Below are positions 63,190 to 64,000 of a stretch of DNA of 64,000 nt, piece after piece (positions within the stretch are counted from its first letter, which is position 1; each line of letters opens with the position of its first letter). The DNA lies in contig CM040126.1 in NCBI GenBank assembly GCA_022559845.1, positions 128,182,251 through 128,246,250 of the forward strand, written 5' to 3'. The stretch is from Amorphophallus konjac. Lineage: Eukaryota > Streptophyta > Magnoliopsida > Alismatales > Araceae. The notes under the pieces were generated by a model. That model made no database searches. It was given only the letters and a program-made list of their open reading frames with translations, and was not told where the DNA came from. The position numbers and the translations under genes were made by a program.

Positions 63190-64000
63190 AGATAGGTGGC
63201 CATGGCCGATGAGGCTCTCGATCTCATCCTTGAGCTGTAAGCAATCACTAGTGTGATGACCATGATCATCATGGAACTGGCAGTGCTTTTGGCGGTTCTG
63301 GTGCCTAGGGTCAGCCTTCATCGGCTCGGGCCGGTGAAGTAGGCCCGAGTCTTTGATCTCCCGATATATCTCATAAACAGGGGTGGAAAGAGGGGTGTAG
63401 CGCTCGTACTTATAGGGCGGCTCCTTGCAGTCGCCCTCACGGTTTCTCCTCTTCCCTTGGTCGATGGACTGATTGGATGGTCACTTTCTACTTCCTTCCC
63501 CCTCCTGACCGGCAGAGTCCCGACAGGCGGTGAGGACCTCCTCGCACTCTGCGTGATGTAGAGCTAGCGATACTAGGTCAGCGAGGGAGGTGGGAGGATG
63601 GAGCACTAACTCTTGCCAGAGTCCTTCATCGCAGGTTCCTCCAATTAGTGCGATGATGGCCGAAGCAACGTCCAAATAGGGATGCGCAGGGCCTCCGCCT
63701 TGAAACGATTGATATAGGTCCGCAGCTTTTCTCCCGGGGCTTGCTTTAGTGCCAACAACCCCGCAACTAATCTTGGGGGTCCACTCCTGGTGAACCTTTC
63801 CTTGAACAGCCCCCTAAACTGACGGAAGTCGGTGATGCTCTTGGGGGCAAGCACTCGGAACCATGCATAATCTCCCTGAATCAGAGTGGTCACGAACTCC
63901 CGGCATTTGACAACATCCGTCGCTCCATGTAGAGTCATCAGGGCGTCGAAGCTGTCAAAATGATCGGCGGGGTCGCCCAGACTATCATAGGATTTGAAGG
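63190..64000 (-). pseudogene. Element G gag, C-terminal part, open at the right edge
   Basis: The frame from 63645 is open to the window edge and includes YDSLGDPADHFDSFDALM and CREFVTTLIQGDYAWFRVL, the retrotransposon-gag capsid pattern, followed by FKERFTRSGPPRLVAGLLALKQ. A frame change near 63660 leads into VASAIIALIGGTCDEGLWQEL and a basic tail. Near 63210-63290 is a His/Asp-rich knuckle-like motif, HCQFHDDHGHHTSDC, typical of Tat gag, with LKDEIESL. The true start lies outside the window. Confidence 0.87.

Larger units (their letters stand above)
57317..64000 (-). mobile_element. Element G: Tat-type Ty3/gypsy element, runs off the right edge
   Basis: Minus-strand gag-PR-RT-RNase H-second RNase H-IN order. 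The extra archaeal-type RNase H between the RT-RNase H and the integrase marks the Tat (Retand/Ogre-like) lineage. The 5' LTR lies beyond position 64000. No 3' LTR is seen: about 190 bases after the pol stop the sequence runs into the opposite-facing LTR-like segment. It is interrupted by element H at 60053-61765. Confidence 0.9.

Overview
The window is repeat DNA from a flowering-plant nuclear genome. I find no host gene, tRNA, rRNA or CRISPR array. The evidence for a plant is the mix of retrotransposon lineages: Sirevirus-type Ty1/copia, a Tekay/Del-type chromovirus, a Tat-type Ty3/gypsy element with a second RNase H, and a plant L1-type LINE with an RNase H domain. All LTR elements whose primer site is visible use an initiator-tRNA-Met-like site (TGGTATCAGAGC or close). 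The genome is probably large and TE-rich; the species cannot be named from this sequence.

Layout. The old substrate survives as 1-1829, 24777-26999, 37859-37996 and 53479 onward; it looks like the 3' part of a gypsy-like element (E) with an LTR-like start TGTAACACCC at 37861. Three elements are inserted in it. A (1835-24771, minus, TSD CTGAC) is a Sirevirus-like copia element with gag and a frameshifted pol. B (11199-22604, plus, TSD TATTG) sits inside the 5' LTR of A and has gag-like and envelope-position ORFs but no pol. C (27005-37853, plus, TSD GGAAG) is a decayed Tekay-type chromovirus. F (37997-53473, plus, TSD TTGTA/TTGTC) is an older relative of B; it carries a 5'-truncated L1 LINE (43743-48771, minus, TSD AGAGCATA). 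Right of F come the rest of the E LTR-like sequence, an opposite-facing LTR-like segment (56277-57316), and the 3' half of a minus-strand Tat-type element G (57317 to the right edge). The RT gene of G is split by a solo LTR, H (60053-61765, TSD ACGAG).

How the genes relate. A encodes gag, protease, integrase, RT and RNase H but no extra ORF. B and F share a gag lacking the same internal block (most of the capsid domain and the first zinc knuckle), have arrays of extra zinc knuckles, and carry homologous coiled-coil ORFs after the pol position; B has no pol at all and F only a scrap. They look like a diversified non-autonomous Sirevirus lineage that would depend on enzymes from an A-like partner.

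The most unusual signal is non-coding. LTRs of unrelated lineages carry arrays of short stem-loops. A and B share about 45 copies per LTR of a CTTCGTGTCG-type motif, C, E and F share GGTCGACC-type palindromes, and A, B and F have an inverted repeat spanning the polypurine tract/LTR junction whose outer pairs differ in a compensatory way.
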